In this document: positions 22,531 to 34,354 of the stretch, one piece after another
Layout of the letters: each line of letters opens with the position of its first letter
How positions within the stretch are numbered: the first letter of the stretch is position 1
Source: Antrodiella citrinella
Taxonomy: Eukaryota > Basidiomycota > Agaricomycetes > Polyporales > Steccherinaceae
DNA length: 64,000 bases
Direction of reading: 5' to 3'
Assembly: GCA_004802725.1 (NCBI GenBank)
Contig: SGPM01000013.1
Span: forward strand, 153,498-217,497
Translations under genes and position numbers: made by a program
Notes under the pieces: model-generated
Database searches by the model: none
The model's input: only the letters and a program-made list of their open reading frames with translations
Told to the model about the DNA's origin: nothing

Positions 22531-23951
22531 TCACAACGTGACAGACTTCTCCGTAGGCCTGTCCTCATACCGCTGAGCGACTTGAGGTAGCACGGCAGCA
22601 AACTGCGCAGTCTGAGCGCGGCCTCGTCCCCGAGCATACACGAGAGCGATGATCACATATCCCGAGGCCATCAGCGCGACGAGTCCTACCAACGCGATGT
22701 TCAAGGCGTTCGGCATGGTCGTGACTGTGATGACGCGCATCACCTCGGAGACATGCTGAGAAGCTGCAGCCGTGGTGTGGTCGTCTGCGAGTTCACGACG
22801 GGCATGCGCACTCGCGGTGGGTGCAGGGGTATCCGAGAAAGCGTTGGCGGAGATACGAGGTTGGAGCTGCGAGGTGGGTTGCGTTCCACGGGTGATGCCA
22901 CATCTCTGCAAGCATTCTGCTGTGCCGAGGGCAATGTTGTCTGGGATCTGTAGGCAAGAGGTGGTAGATCAGCAAGCGGATATGAGAAGAAGGAAGAGCA
23001 ATAAGACGTACTTGTTCTGCCAGAGCTTCAATCTCTTGCACACCAAAGTCTCCGAGGGACGCGCTGACGATATCCGGAGGAAGTCCGAAGTCTACATAAA
23101 CGAAATGTGTTAGAGGTGGATCAAGTCAAGCAACAAACAGTGCGTACATCGTTGCGCAACGGAGAGTACACCGGGATCTTCATGGTTGAGGACAGCGACG
23201 AACTGCACAGGCTCGCATCCCCAGTTCAATTGGTAATGGATCGACCCCTGATGACGCGAGTATACATCAGTTTTACTGAAACACATGTTGACAGGGAGGG
23301 CAGCGTACCTTCAAGAACACAGCAGCAGATCCGTTGTTGATCGTGTTGTACACGAACCTGGCGCCATTCTCATCGAGCATACCAGTTTCAAGCGTGCCGT
23401 TCACAAGGTACAGCATCTCCGTTGCTCGGGGATGAGTGTGGGGTGTGTTCATACCACATGCACTACAGAACAAAGAGAATCAGTATTGTCCCATCAATAC
23501 ATACGAAGAGGGTGACTTACTCTTAAGACGTTCGAATGAAAAACGAAGCAGGCAGACGAGACAGATGGTCAGCGTGTTGAACGATACCATATAGCGATAA
23601 GCACGGAAGCTCACCAAGGTTTCCGATGGTCATAGCCAAGCCTTGGTTCGTGAGGACAGGGAAGTTGGCGACAGTGGCTCCGATGGTGTCGCCTCCGGCA
23701 CCTTTCGCTGCGGTGGCATTGAGGAAATTGAACACAAACTGAAGGTTGCGAACGTCGAGTCAATTACATGGCATGGCATGGATAGGATAACAAGATAAAC
23801 TCACGTCGCTGTCTTTCAGAAGTTTCAGGCGGTCATTGGCAGTGGGTACCGTCCTTAGTGATGATACTAGTTCGGCAGGAGTGCTTGCTTGCCCAGAGAC
23901 ACCCAGGGTGACTGAGAGGGTGAGAGCAGCGATCGTGGCGAGAGAGAACAT
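22531..23951 (-). CDS. Secreted germin-like cupin with C-terminal membrane anchor
   Basis: The protein starts with a signal peptide (MFSLATIAALTLSVTLGVSGQA). Exons 23951-23805, 23738-23615, 23521 alone, 23462-23309, 23247-23148, 23091-23012 and 22947-22531 give 340 residues. The cupin barrel has motif 1 as CGMNTPHTHPRATEMLYLVNGTLETGM, with His, His and Glu metal ligands, and motif 2 near GSIHYQLNWGCEPVQFVAVLNHEDPG. Germin and spherulin relatives are extracellular metalloproteins, some with oxalate oxidase or superoxide dismutase activity. Here a 100-residue extension ends in a membrane helix (IALVGLVALMASGYVIIALVYARGRGR), so the cupin is likely held at the membrane facing outside. The join before motif 1 either uses a one-base exon or a weak GTGCTT donor adding GELP. 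Confidence 0.82.
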
Positions 23952-24545
23952 GATGAATACAGAAGACTAAAAATGGGGGTAGTGCAAGATATGAAAGGTG
24001 AAATGAGGACTTGCAAACAGAGACTGGGGAAGATGGGGAAAGAAAGCAGGATGGTGAGGACAGGGAAGGTTTGGCATTGCGCTTTAAGTAATGTGAGCGA
24101 ACGATCCACCCTGCATCCTCCAGAATTTCGGGGCACCGCATAAGTCACGCCCATAGTATGAACGCTAGGGCTTCGCGGGCTGAGGGTGGCTGAGTCTTAT
24201 TGTGAAACATGGCAATATTCTTCAGATGAAATTCAATCAGTTTATGTGTGGATTGTAGCTTACCTGCAGAAAGAGACCTGATCATTGAGCATCGCGGTCT
24301 CAGATCTCAGTAGCTATGATGATCGAAAAATGTTCATATGTGTACTGTCGAGGCCAATCACCTGTAAACGATTTTGAATTCGTATGTCATTTTTTGGACA
24401 ACCCTGCACTCAGCACTGGCAGAGCGGTGCGGGTTCGGGATTGACGTATATTGGACCGCTGATTTCCTGCACTATACGCCATGGGACGACTCGATCAACG
24501 AGCGGTTCTCAAAGTGAATATCGAATTCCTTACTGGGAAAGAAGT
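23952..24545. promoter_or_regulatory. Upstream region of the cupin gene
   Basis: This 594-bp region lies between the cupin start and the stop of Rrn7, both on the minus strand. It must contain the cupin promoter and the Rrn7 3' UTR. I see no convincing TATA element, repeat or additional gene. Confidence 0.45.
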
Positions 24546-26821
24546 TCATACATATAGAGCTCTATTCAACGTCGTGCTTGTCTCATTATTTTGGCGCTCA
24601 ACGCCCTCCCACCATCGCACAAGTCTCCTTTCCAGAGTCTCGGTAACCGAATGAATAATGCGTTCGTCCATCCCGGTCCAGCTTGCAGCGCGTTGAACAA
24701 CCACGTCGTAATCTTCAGGCACAGTGCCGAGGATGTCGGTAGAGCTGTACACCGCGTAACCTTGTCCAGGGAAGCGGGTCTCTGCGCTCTCGGCGAGAAC
24801 GGGAGAAAGCGTAGTGATGGCAGGCAATGCAGTGAAGGAAGGTTGGGCACGGTCTTCTCGGAAATCGCGCGCAGGACCCTGAAGAGGAAAATACTCCTTC
24901 ACAATGGGTGGATCTGAAAAGTGACGAAAGATCAACACCGCCGGAAAACTAAGGCTGTGCTCGTGAAAGACATACCCGAAATGCGGTCAGCTCGGGGAAA
25001 CAGCGCTTTTTCGCAAAAGTCGAGGTAGTCTTCCAGTTGTTCGTCGTTTAGGTCAAGCGCCGTCCTGTCGAATAGCAGGATGTAAGACGGCGTAAAGACG
25101 GAAGGAACAAAACCCCACTTACAGATCTGAAGTGGCTGAAAGAACACCTGCCATCGAGTTCTTCTCTGCTCCTTCCGTCTTACTGATTTGAGTTAGAAGT
25201 GCTTTCATCTCTGGGAGAGCGTATATCGGATCTGTCCTAGACTTTGGTCTCCGAGATATCCCATCCAACCCATACGCCAGCTTCAGAACGACCACAACCG
25301 CACACGCCACAGACACTTCCACAGGAACGTTGTCATACTTGTGCCAAGATGGATCTTTAGCCCTGCGACGCTCGAGAGAAGGTGAGAGTGAATGGTGTAA
25401 TGTCAATGGCAGGGAAAGAACTTTGGCGACTTTCTTGGTCAGGATGTATAACGTTGCTAAAGTAGCCGGGGTTCAGTCCCGACGTGTCAGAAGAATCGTA
25501 TAGGAAGTTGTGCGTACGCGTGCCTTCGAATGCACGTACTGCACGCCACAGTAACGGCGCGACGTTCATTTCGGGAGTGAAAATGCGATACTTCTGATAG
25601 AGCTGTTTGGCGAGGCGAGAGACTAATGTGTGGACAGATGTAGGCCGTGGCGCAAACTTAGAACAGAGGTCAGCAGGTTTATGCAAACAAGACGAAAACA
25701 CAGCCGCGTACATGTGGAGACAATGCATGTACGTTATGTTTCGTGAGATGCCGGACGAGGGTAGCTGGAAGCTGGCGAACGGGGTCTAGGTAGACGAGAT
25801 CGTACGATTCAATAGCTCTGTTCATGTACTGTCAACGTAGACCAGCATATGCAAGCCAGGAGCGCCGACCTTACGAAGTCCATATACGTGACGGGGATTC
25901 GGAGGGTCCAACAGCCTAGCATGAGCACAGAGATGGTGCTGACCGGCGCTTCATAAGCGTGATAGACCTTCTGGCGTGTTCGACGAGGAGGCGGAGGCGG
26001 CGATGAGGCAGTAGACGTCTTTTCTTTGTCATCTTTATCCTCCCTGTCGTCATCTTCCTCTCCCGAAGACGAAGAGGACGAGGAAGTGGGGGTTTCGGAT
26101 GCTTCACGCAAAAGTTTCACCATTTCGTCGTCTACTTCTGTGTCTGAGGAAGATGAACCCGATTTGTCATTATTGTCATCCGCATCCACATCGATGTTCT
26201 TCGCAGGTGTCGGCTTATCACCATGGCCGCCACGAGCCGATTGAGAGGGACTACCGTCGTTCAAGTCATGTTTGAATAGGTACGGTTCCGGTGGTGGTGG
26301 GTTTGGAAGTAACGACAAATGGAGTGCCCAGATATCCCTACATATGATCTAGAACAGTGTCCAATGAGTGAATGAGTGATACCAAAGGAACAGACGCACT
26401 TCAAATTCAGTCGGAAGGTCCCACATCTTAATCAGACTCTGGACCTGCATCCGAAGAATGAGCTGCAGACATTGGAAGTAGTGATAACGAGCACGATCTC
26501 CGTGGTATACTGCAGAGTCTTCAGTAACAGGCGATTAAACGAGACAAAGATGCGCACAGTTCGGATCGGCCTTACTCGCTCTCTCCTTCTTCTTTCTCCC
26601 GGACTTTATTGTTCGCTTATGCAAAGCGTGTGGTCCGAAATCTTCTAAATCTCTGCTCTCGATCCTATAGTCCTGTCGAGACCTGCATGAGTTCTACATA
26701 CAAAGTGCAGGCTCGTGTGACTAACCTGCAAAACGTGTCCCTCACTGCAAGTGATGAGACCACTGGAAGGATCTTTACGCCATTTCTTGGAACCACAGAC
26801 CGCACACTTTCGTCGAGCCAT
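24546..26821 (-). CDS. RRN7: RNA polymerase I initiation factor Rrn7 (TAF1B type)
   Basis: Rrn7 is the TFIIB-like subunit of the core factor that recruits RNA polymerase I to rDNA promoters in the nucleolus. The N-terminus is the zinc ribbon: MARRKCAVCGSKKWRKD, then ITCSEGHVLQ, with Cys-x2-Cys and a C...H second half as in this family. The cyclin-like region follows: YHGDRARYHYFQCLQLILRMQV, IICRDIWALHLSLLPNPPPPEPY, TYMDFVRAIESYDLVYLDPVRQLP, LLWRAVRAFEG, LSLPLTLHHSLSPSLERRRAKDPSWHKYDNVPVEV and VVVLKLAYGLDG. A roughly 85-residue Ser/Asp/Glu-rich insert sits between DIWALHLS and the YMDF block. Exon joins were checked for phase at each step. It is divergent from the J-protein gene. Confidence 0.86.
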
Positions 26822-27061
26822 TCGTTCGCCGTGTTGGCACTGACAGTCCGAGAAAAAGTGAGCACGGCGGGGCCATATACATTTTAGATTAGATCTCTGA
26901 CGCCGGTAGATAACCGCGTGTTCGCCTACACAGCCAATCACCACTCTCCCTCCAAACATCCTGCTGGCTCTTCGTCGTGCTTCATCTGTTCCTTACAATC
27001 GTTTCCTTCCTCTCTGCTTCTTGACCGTCACTCCTTCCTTTCTCTGGCAACACTGCCGAAA

Positions 27062-28487
27062 ATGAGGTTCCTGAACCTCTTCTTTGTTTTGGCAGCTTTA
27101 CTCGCTGGAGTCTTGGCGTAAGTCGCGTTCATAGTCTCTGGCAGGGTACAATGTTAACCTATGGTTGTGATCACAGTTGGGACAAGGTATGCTTAGTGAT
27201 GCAGTGGAAACACGACTTAGCACTGTCTGACGTGAAGCATATAGCTGGACCATGAAATCTTTGACCTCGTTAGTGCTCTAGAAGGTGCTGAAGGTGCGCG
27301 CATACCTCTACACTATCCGTCATAGCCTCGCTTACTGGATGCACTGGTCAATAGGGAAGGGGACCACATTCTACTCATGGTTGGACGTACCATCAACCGC
27401 AACTACATCCGAGATTGCTAAAGCATACCGCAAAAAGAGTGTGCAGTTGCAGTACGCCGTTTAGTGCATGCATACTTCGCATCTCGTCTCAGGTTTTATA
27501 TGTTATAGTCCCGACAAGAACCAAGGCCTCAAGAATGCACATGATAGATTCTCAAGGCTTGGCGTTGTGTCCAAGATTCTCAGAGACCCGGAAACTCGCA
27601 AACGGTGCGTTGACATCTGTTTCTAGAAAGCGATTTCCGTGCTGATGTCATGTTTGACACCATCCAGCTATGACTTCTTCTACAAGAACGGCGTACCGAA
27701 GTGGAGAGGAACTGGGTACTACTACTCGAGATTCCGACCAGGACTCGGAGTGAGGGTTTACACATGATTTACAGTTGAACACCCTTGATTGACGCGACGG
27801 AATCCAGTTTGTTTTCATGTTCTTGGTTCTCATCACGTCGGGCATGCAATACCTGGTGCAAAGGTTGAACTACCGACGCGATCTGGAGCGCGTCGAATGG
27901 ATTATACAGCAAGCAAAATCTGCTGCTTGGGGTTCGAAGATGATTCCGGGTGAAGGACAAAGGAAGGTGTGTCTTTAGACGTGAACAATCATATGGTGAT
28001 CGTGTGACACGCGCTGAATTGGCGAATTATGTGCAGGTGAAAGTCAATCTTGGTGGTGAAGATGGGAACGCATCCGGAAGCAAGTGGATTGATCTGGTTG
28101 TGGAAGGGGACGAGGTCTTCATGGTGAGCTTCTCCCCAACCAAATTATCTTTGTGCCGGCCGATCTGAACAAACGCCCTGCTAGGTGGACTCGGATGGGG
28201 GCCTTCTTCCTGTTGACAGCAGCTCTGCAGTCGCGCCATCATTGGCCAGTACATGGTTCCTGTCGGTAATTGCCAGCCTTTACACGAAAGCAGTCAAGCG
28301 TGGCGACACAGGTACAGAGGATCAGATTGCTTCTGAAGCAGACGGTGAAGATGGCGAGATCTCGGGGACCGACTCGACGCCAGGCAGCGGAACGAGTACA
28401 CCCAAGGACGGACGGTCGGGGAAGGCTAGGGCAGCAGTAGCAACGATGGGAGGTGGCCGACGAAGAAAGGCGGTGCGTAAACGGTGA
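27062..28487 (+). CDS. ER membrane J-domain co-chaperone (Erj5/DnaJ type)
   Basis: Nine exons (27062-27117, 27177-27186, 27245-27293, 27355-27451, 27509-27604, 27668-27749, 27808-27966, 28037-28123, 28185-28487) give 312 residues. The start is a signal sequence (MRFLNLFFVLAALLAGVLA), followed by DHEIFDLVSALEG. The J domain has FYSWLDVPSTATTSEIAKAYRK and the diagnostic HPDKN, formed across a splice site, then RFSRLGVVSKILRDPETRKRYD. A membrane segment (FVFMFLVLITSGMQYLV) follows. So the J domain faces the ER lumen, where it would stimulate an Hsp70 of the BiP type. The second part is cytosolic, with an acidic stretch and a very basic tail (GGGRRRKAVRKR). Exon 2 is only 10 nt. Function is by family analogy. 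Confidence 0.86.
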
Positions 28488-28807
28488 AGTGGACGCCTTG
28501 GGGATGGCGGGATGCGCCTCTGTCGCAGTGTCCGCAGGAGCACCGCGGCACAGTATTCGTCTACTTGTGATTGAAGTGGGCAGCTGTTTACAGTAGAGCA
28601 AGAAAATTAGTTCCGTGTTGGATTCCGAGATAACTGTGTCGAGCCCGTTGCAACAGATAAGACCATGTGCCCGCCCAGGCACAAACACGCACAAACATCT
28701 GCCCGGTGCCATCTAGCGGGGTCACTATATAACCTCCAACTCCATAAACTCATCTCCGCATCCCTCTTCTCCTCTTTCTTCCATCGCCTTCATATCCCCA
28801 CACAGCA
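28488..28807. promoter_or_regulatory. Glutamine synthetase promoter with TATA-like element
   Basis: This 320-bp region holds the 3' UTR of the J-protein gene and the glutamine synthetase promoter. A TATATAA element lies at 28726-28732, about 76 bp before the ATG. A CT-rich leader (about 28735-28795) follows it. This is the arrangement expected for a highly expressed fungal gene. Confidence 0.6.
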
Positions 28808-30119
28808 ATGGCATACCGCCCCGATCTCCTGGCTCCCTACCTCGCCCTCCCCCAGGGCGACAAGATCCAAGCCGAATGTGCGCTCTTTTCCGTTCCGTCT
28901 CGTCCGATCCGAAAATGACTCACACTCGTACCTGGACAGACGTTTGGGTTGACGGCGATGGTGGTCTCCGTTCAAAGACCACGGTACGTCTTTTACACCC
29001 ACCGCGTTGCTGCACGTGTTCGTACGGCCAGCGGGCTTACATCCCGTTACACAGACTGTCACCAAGAAGGTGACAGACATCGGTGCCCTCCGTATTTGGG
29101 ATTTCGATGGTTCCTCCACCAACCAAGCTCCCGGCGGTGACTCCGATGTCTACCTCCGTCCCGCTGCCATCTTCAAGGACCCCTTCCGTGGCGGTGACAA
29201 CATCCTTGTTCTCGCCGAGTGCTACAACAACGATGGCACTCCTAACAAGACCAACTACCGTCATCACGCGAACAAGGTCATGGATTTGGCCAAGGACGAG
29301 ATCCCTTGGTTCGGTCTGGAGCAGGAGTACACCCTCTTTGACATGGACGGTACGCCGTACGGTTGGCCGAAGGGTGGTTTCCCTGGTCCTCAGGGCCCCT
29401 ATTACTGTGGTGCTGGTGCGTAATTTTACGAGCACTTTTGTCCGCGGGGTGCGGTCATCTGACGCGAATTATGTGTCGCAGGTGCCGGCAAGGTCTTCGC
29501 TCGCGACTTGATCGAAGCCCACTACCGCGCGTGTCTCTACGCCGGAATCAACATCTCTGGTATCAACGCTGAGGTCATGCCGTCTCAGTGGGAGTTCCAG
29601 GTCGGCCCTTGTGAGGGTATCTCCATGGGTGACCACCTCTGGATGGCCCGCTACCTCCTTATTCGTATTGCCGAGCAATGGGCTATCAAGGTCTCCTTCC
29701 ACCCCAAGCCTCTGTCTGGTGACTGGAATGGTGCTGGTTGCCACACCAACTTCAGCACCAAGGCTATGCGCGAGCCCGGAGGAATGAAGGCTATTGAGGC
29801 TGCGATTGAGAAGCTGTCGAAGAGGCACAATGAGCACATTGCTGTCTACGGCGAGGACAACGAACTCCGTCTCACTGGACGCCACGAGACTGGCCACATC
29901 GGCCAGTTCAGCTCGGGTGTTGCCAACCGTGGTGCATCCATCCGTATTCCCCGCCACGTTGGTGCTCAGGGCTTCGGATACCTCGAGGACAGGCGTCCCG
30001 CCTCCAACATCGGTATGTTTTACGTGCATATCTCAAAATTTTACGTCTCTAACCACTATTCTGTAGACCCCTACCGTGTCACTGCTATCGTGGTGGAGAC
30101 GACTTGCCTCAACAAATAG
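28808..30119 (+). CDS. GLN1: Glutamine synthetase, eukaryotic type II
   Basis: Glutamine synthetase makes glutamine from glutamate, ammonia and ATP in the cytosol, the main route of ammonium assimilation. Five exons (28808-28877, 28940-28983, 29055-29415, 29482-30012, 30067-30119) give 352 residues, the normal length. Signatures are [37 protein letters not shown] (active-site Glu pair), [62 protein letters not shown] and ASIRIPRHV. All expected metal and glutamate ligands are visible. Codon use is strongly C-ending in many blocks, fitting high expression. The sequence ends CLNK. A single exon of 531 nt carries most of the active site. Confidence 0.96.
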
Positions 30120-30835
30120 ATGCGTAGAGAAGCTGCTGGAGGTTGCAGGACTCAGAACTAAATTAAAGAGCGATTCGCATATGTTACATTCCACTGTAAC
30201 CCCACTGTATTTTTCCTGGTGTCTATATGGGAGGGCTCTGGTCCATGATTCACACTCTTAGCATATCACACAAACACAACACATTAGAACATACACTGTG
30301 TGCACGGTCCGAGACTCATCGTCATCGTCATCTCCGAAAACCCGAAAACTTGCAATCGTAGTCACCATCGCTCCGCAGCCGAAAGATCGTATTCGCAAAA
30401 TCGATTGTATTTTCAGCGAATCAGGGCCGTGCTGTATGAAGATCAGACCCGGTCTTCCAACGCACCGCACTCCATACGAGCGCATAAGCTTCAGAGATAA
30501 CGAAGTTTGAAATACAGGTGAACGTATAAGTACTACGCAAGGATTCTGGTATCACAGGATGAGGGGCAAGAAGAGTTCGCGTGGGTGCGAGGGGTGTTGA
30601 ATATGGTTACAATGAGATCGTGTCCCACTAGGTAGGGACCAGACCTGAAGAAGAACAGAAACAAAAGGGGCGCGAGAAGACATACTACTAATACCACCCA
30701 AACACAAACAGAAGGAAGGGAAAGGAAGATTCAATTGATACATTATGTTGAGCCCATCATACTTCACCGCCGTTTGCCCATTCATCGGCGTTCGTTGACA
30801 CAAGGTTCCTCCGTCTAATCTTCGCAGGACGGTGT
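30120..30835. other. Convergent intergenic region
   Basis: This 716-bp region lies between the glutamine synthetase and Vid27 stop codons. It has short open frames in both directions (such as 30298-30510) with no recognisable product. I see no structured RNA or repeat here. Confidence 0.5.
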
Positions 30836-33697
30836 TCAATAAGGACTGTTGACGATGCCAGACTTGCTTGCGAGATTGCGCGAAGGAGTTGCAAGCGAGG
30901 CCCGAGTCGGTCGCTTCAGGTTCTTCTTGTTCACTGCAAGTACATTGTTCTGGAGCGCGACGATCTGCACGTAGTTGCGGTGAGTAAAACGGCGCATCGC
31001 ATCAACGGAGCCGATGCAATAACTTACGATGCTCTTGTCGTCGCCGAACTTGAAATTATCCTGTACGACAAAATCTTCATATTTCTTGATTTCGTACTTG
31101 TCCAGGTGCCCCTTCCTGACTTTAGCAAAGTCCCATGCCACGACAAAGTTTCCTGTGGACGTGATGATCGCATTCTCGTCCTGTCCTTCACCTATGTTGA
31201 ACCTAAAAGGCAAGGAACAAGCCTGTCAATTTCTGATAGACCGAATAACGCCGTGCAAACATACCTCGCAGGTGAGAATGACACGGTGTTGTTCATATAC
31301 GCGACATGCTCTGCCCTCAGCTGCAACCTCCTTGGGATCGGCTTCGCATTCGCAGGGAAGCTCCTGTCGAAGCCCAGACTGCCCGTATACCTCCCCTCAC
31401 CGATCAGTGTATCGATCAGCAACAAGTACGTCTTGGTCGTCGCAACGATCCACCGGCCATTGGCAGTGACATCCACACCGAGGATAGGATCACCCAACGG
31501 CGGCAAGGCCGTCTTCGCGTTCTTGCCAATAGAGTCAAAGAGCCGTATATCTCCCTTCTCGCTCGCAACGGCAAGCTTCCCAGACGCGGTGGTAGTTACT
31601 CCGGAGAACTTGTTCTTCGAGACGTATTGCTTGTACTGGCTGTCGACCATCTTGGTACCAGATATACGAGGGTCGATGCGGAACAACGCATTGTGTGATG
31701 TGCCGACCAAGGTCTGCTCGGGTGTCATCTGCGCGAACTTGTTGTCTGGCGCGATGTTGTCGACGTTGATGTCCTCGTGGACCTTCCATTCCTCGATGAT
31801 CTTGCCCCGCTCTATGTCCAGACTGAACAGAGAGCCGCGCTCATTAGGGTCCATGAGCACCATCTTCGTGTCTTGGTCGTGCAACATAACCTAATATATG
31901 ATTTCGAATTAGCATATTTCATTTATGCATGGAATTGCGACGTACGTGTTTAGGTTTGAACGCCTTTCCTTTCGGACCAGCAATCTTGGAGATCGTCGAG
32001 TAGTATTTGACTTGATCGTCTCCTGTATGGCTGAAGACACCGATGTTATTTCCACGAACAACATACGAACGGTCTCCCTTGTATCCGACCGTCAGCTGTG
32101 AGTTGCGCTCGCCCTTGGCCAGCGGTGGTGGGAGATCTTCTGGGTCTTCTAGAATTTCCTCTTCCTCTTCCTCGTCGTCACTCTTGTCTTTATAGAATAG
32201 TCAATAACCTGTCCTATCCGGCACAAGAAAGAGACTGACCTAATTCTTCAACAACAGCATCCTCCTCGTCTGAGTCGTTCTCAACATCTACCATCTCAAC
32301 ATCCTCGTTACTACTCATAACGTACGCCTGTTCGTCCGCCTGATAACACGGTAAGTCATTTATGTGCAGTAGTCATCTCTATAAGCTCACCTTCATCTTT
32401 TCCCAAGAGGCATTATGCAGCGTCTCCCACAACGCCTGCACGAATATCGCCTGGAACTTCTCCATGTCCTCCGCACTGCTAAATCGGAAACACCAACTTG
32501 ACTGATCGCCCGACGGACTTTCATTGTTCCAAGTCAACGAAGAGGCTCTCGTAGACCAACGATGATTCATTTCCGGTCGCACTCTATGAGCGAGTACTTG
32601 TCCGTGTTGACCGGCTGCCATGAGCCAGTAGTTGTGCGGCCCTTGATTCTCAAGTTGGACAAGACGGGCAACAACGTCGTCCTCCTTGGTGAAGTATCCA
32701 GTCTCCTTATTCCAGAGATACAACTCTGCTTCGGCTTCACATATCGCAGGAGGGAGATTGGCCGCCACAGAGGCTGCTGTGGTCACCACTGCTTCTTGGG
32801 CGGGCGGTGAAGAAGGTACGACAACGGATTCTTGTGGTTCTTCCTTTGTAGAGGACGACGCTTTCCGCGTAGCTTTATCCTTGCCCTTCGTCTTCGGCGC
32901 GGGAGGTCTGTCAAACAAACGAACCGGTCAGACGAACACGAGAGGTTCACAATCCGATCAACGTACTGCCATATGAATTGTGTCAAGTCCGAATCCGACG
33001 TATTGTCGGCGCTCTTCTTGTACTTCCTCTCGTACATCGCGCGATACATGCAGGTTTCGAAGAACGCTCGCATGGGCGCGTTCGTGGTACCTGCAACGAA
33101 CTCGTAGAATTCGTCCACATCGCCCTCGAGGTCGCGCCACACAAAAGTATAATCCCCTTCGGTCTCCCCTGTCCTGAACTCCAGCTCTTCGCTGATCAGG
33201 AATACTCGCTCCTCGTCAGCTAAAACAATTCGTTAGTTCTGCAGTGTTTTGATAGAGGAAATTAACGGCGTACTCTCATCCTCATCCTCCAGCAACTCTT
33301 GATCCCCCTCTTCATACACCCTGGTGACCACAAGTTGGAAGTTGTGCTCCACATTTGAGATACGACGGATTGTGACCATAGCGTCATTGTATCTAGGCCA
33401 TATGTTAACCTTAGATCTCACTGCAAAATGTATGGAACACTCACATGCATTCGCGGTCACTGCGAACAGTCCCGGAGCGTACAAGGAATAGCTGTCCCTC
33501 CGAGATCTTGACGACCTCCGCCGCGTTGGGATCCTCTACGATAACAGAGATGATGTCAGTCGGCCGGAAAGATTCGATAGCGCGAGGGTCAAGGGAGACT
33601 TACGCCAGACTTTGCCAATCACTAGGTAGCAGAATGGTGGTTAGAACGTGTAGTAAAATGGACGAGAAACATACGCACGGCTCCTGAAGATGTTCAT
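30836..33697 (-). CDS. VID27: Vid27 family protein
   Basis: Vid27 is a conserved fungal and plant cytoplasmic protein first linked to vacuolar import and degradation of fructose-1,6-bisphosphatase in yeast; its molecular role is unclear. The start at 33697 opens MNIFRSLIGKVWQDPNAAEVVKISEGQLFLVRSG, the family N-terminus, in short exons. A PH-like region follows (SEELEFRTGETEGDYTFVW, FYEFVAGTTNAPMRAFFETCMYRAMYERKYKK). A low-complexity Ser/Pro linker and WCFRFSSAEDMEKFQAIFVQALWE come next, then an acidic block. The C-terminal WD-like propeller has LTVGYKGDRSYVVRGNNIGVF, KMVLMDPNERGSLFSLDIERGK, GVDVTANGRWIVATT and a last VAWDFAKVRKG repeat, ending in a basic tail. Full-length and apparently intact. 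Confidence 0.9.
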
Positions 33698-33898
33698 GAT
33701 GATCACGGTTGAGGAAAGACCTCCGTTAGTGCTGAGAGCGGAGACAAATACAGGTCGCGCCAAACTAGGTAACGCGTGACTCACGCAGTCGCGTCGGTCA
33801 CATGCACCTGTCACAGACGCGTCCCGGTTCTAGACGCCACTTACGGCTGTCGATCATCTTCAAGCTTCAAAGCTTCAACAGTTGAACTTCGACTTGAA

Positions 33899-34354
33899 AT
33901 GGCTTCAACATCAAGATATACGTCTCCGCCACTTTCTCCTCCAAGTGAGCAATTTCATTCTAGATATATGTAGTCAAATCTCACCCCGAATCACCGTAAG
34001 GGAGAACTGCAGGCGTAGTGTACCCAACCACTCCTCAACCCAACGTCCGACTTCACGGTTCAGATGTATGTTTCTTCAGCTTCCTTCTATACTCACGTAA
34101 CACGCTGACCGGTATTTCGGAAGACATTGCCCGGCTCTCCCAGCTCCGACACAGCGTCGAGCACGAACCTAGGCATCTTCCGGACGTCTTCCTCCGCCGG
34201 AACCTTACACCTTCCACCCAGCGATATAGGTCTCACAAACTTCTCCCTGGCGAACTCGACACGCAAAGTGATCATCCGTTCTGACCCTACCATGGTCACT
34301 TGCTTCGACCCGGCGGATCAGGAGTTGTACAACCTTTGGGCACCACGAAGGTGA
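33899..34354 (+). CDS. Small orphan protein, 109 residues
   Basis: I do not recognise this protein. Three exons (33899-33944, 34013-34065, 34124-34354) with good GT-AG introns of 68 and 58 nt join in phase to 109 residues. It opens MASTSRYTSPPLSPP, continues with Ser/Thr/Pro-rich sequence, and has a more ordered C-terminal half (LHLPPSDIGLTNFSLANST, then KVIIRSDPTMVTCFDPADQELYNLW, then APRR). Hydrophobic and acidic positions alternate in this end, as in a short folded motif. No signal peptide or membrane segment is seen. It shares a 200-bp divergent promoter with Vid27, containing two ACGCGT boxes. The clean phase of three exons is the main evidence that it is real. Its role is unknown. Confidence 0.6.

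Noticed and set aside
30120..30560. Short gene downstream of glutamine synthetase
   Set aside because: Plus and minus frames overlap and neither shows intron structure or motif; chance open frames in GC-rich DNA are more likely.
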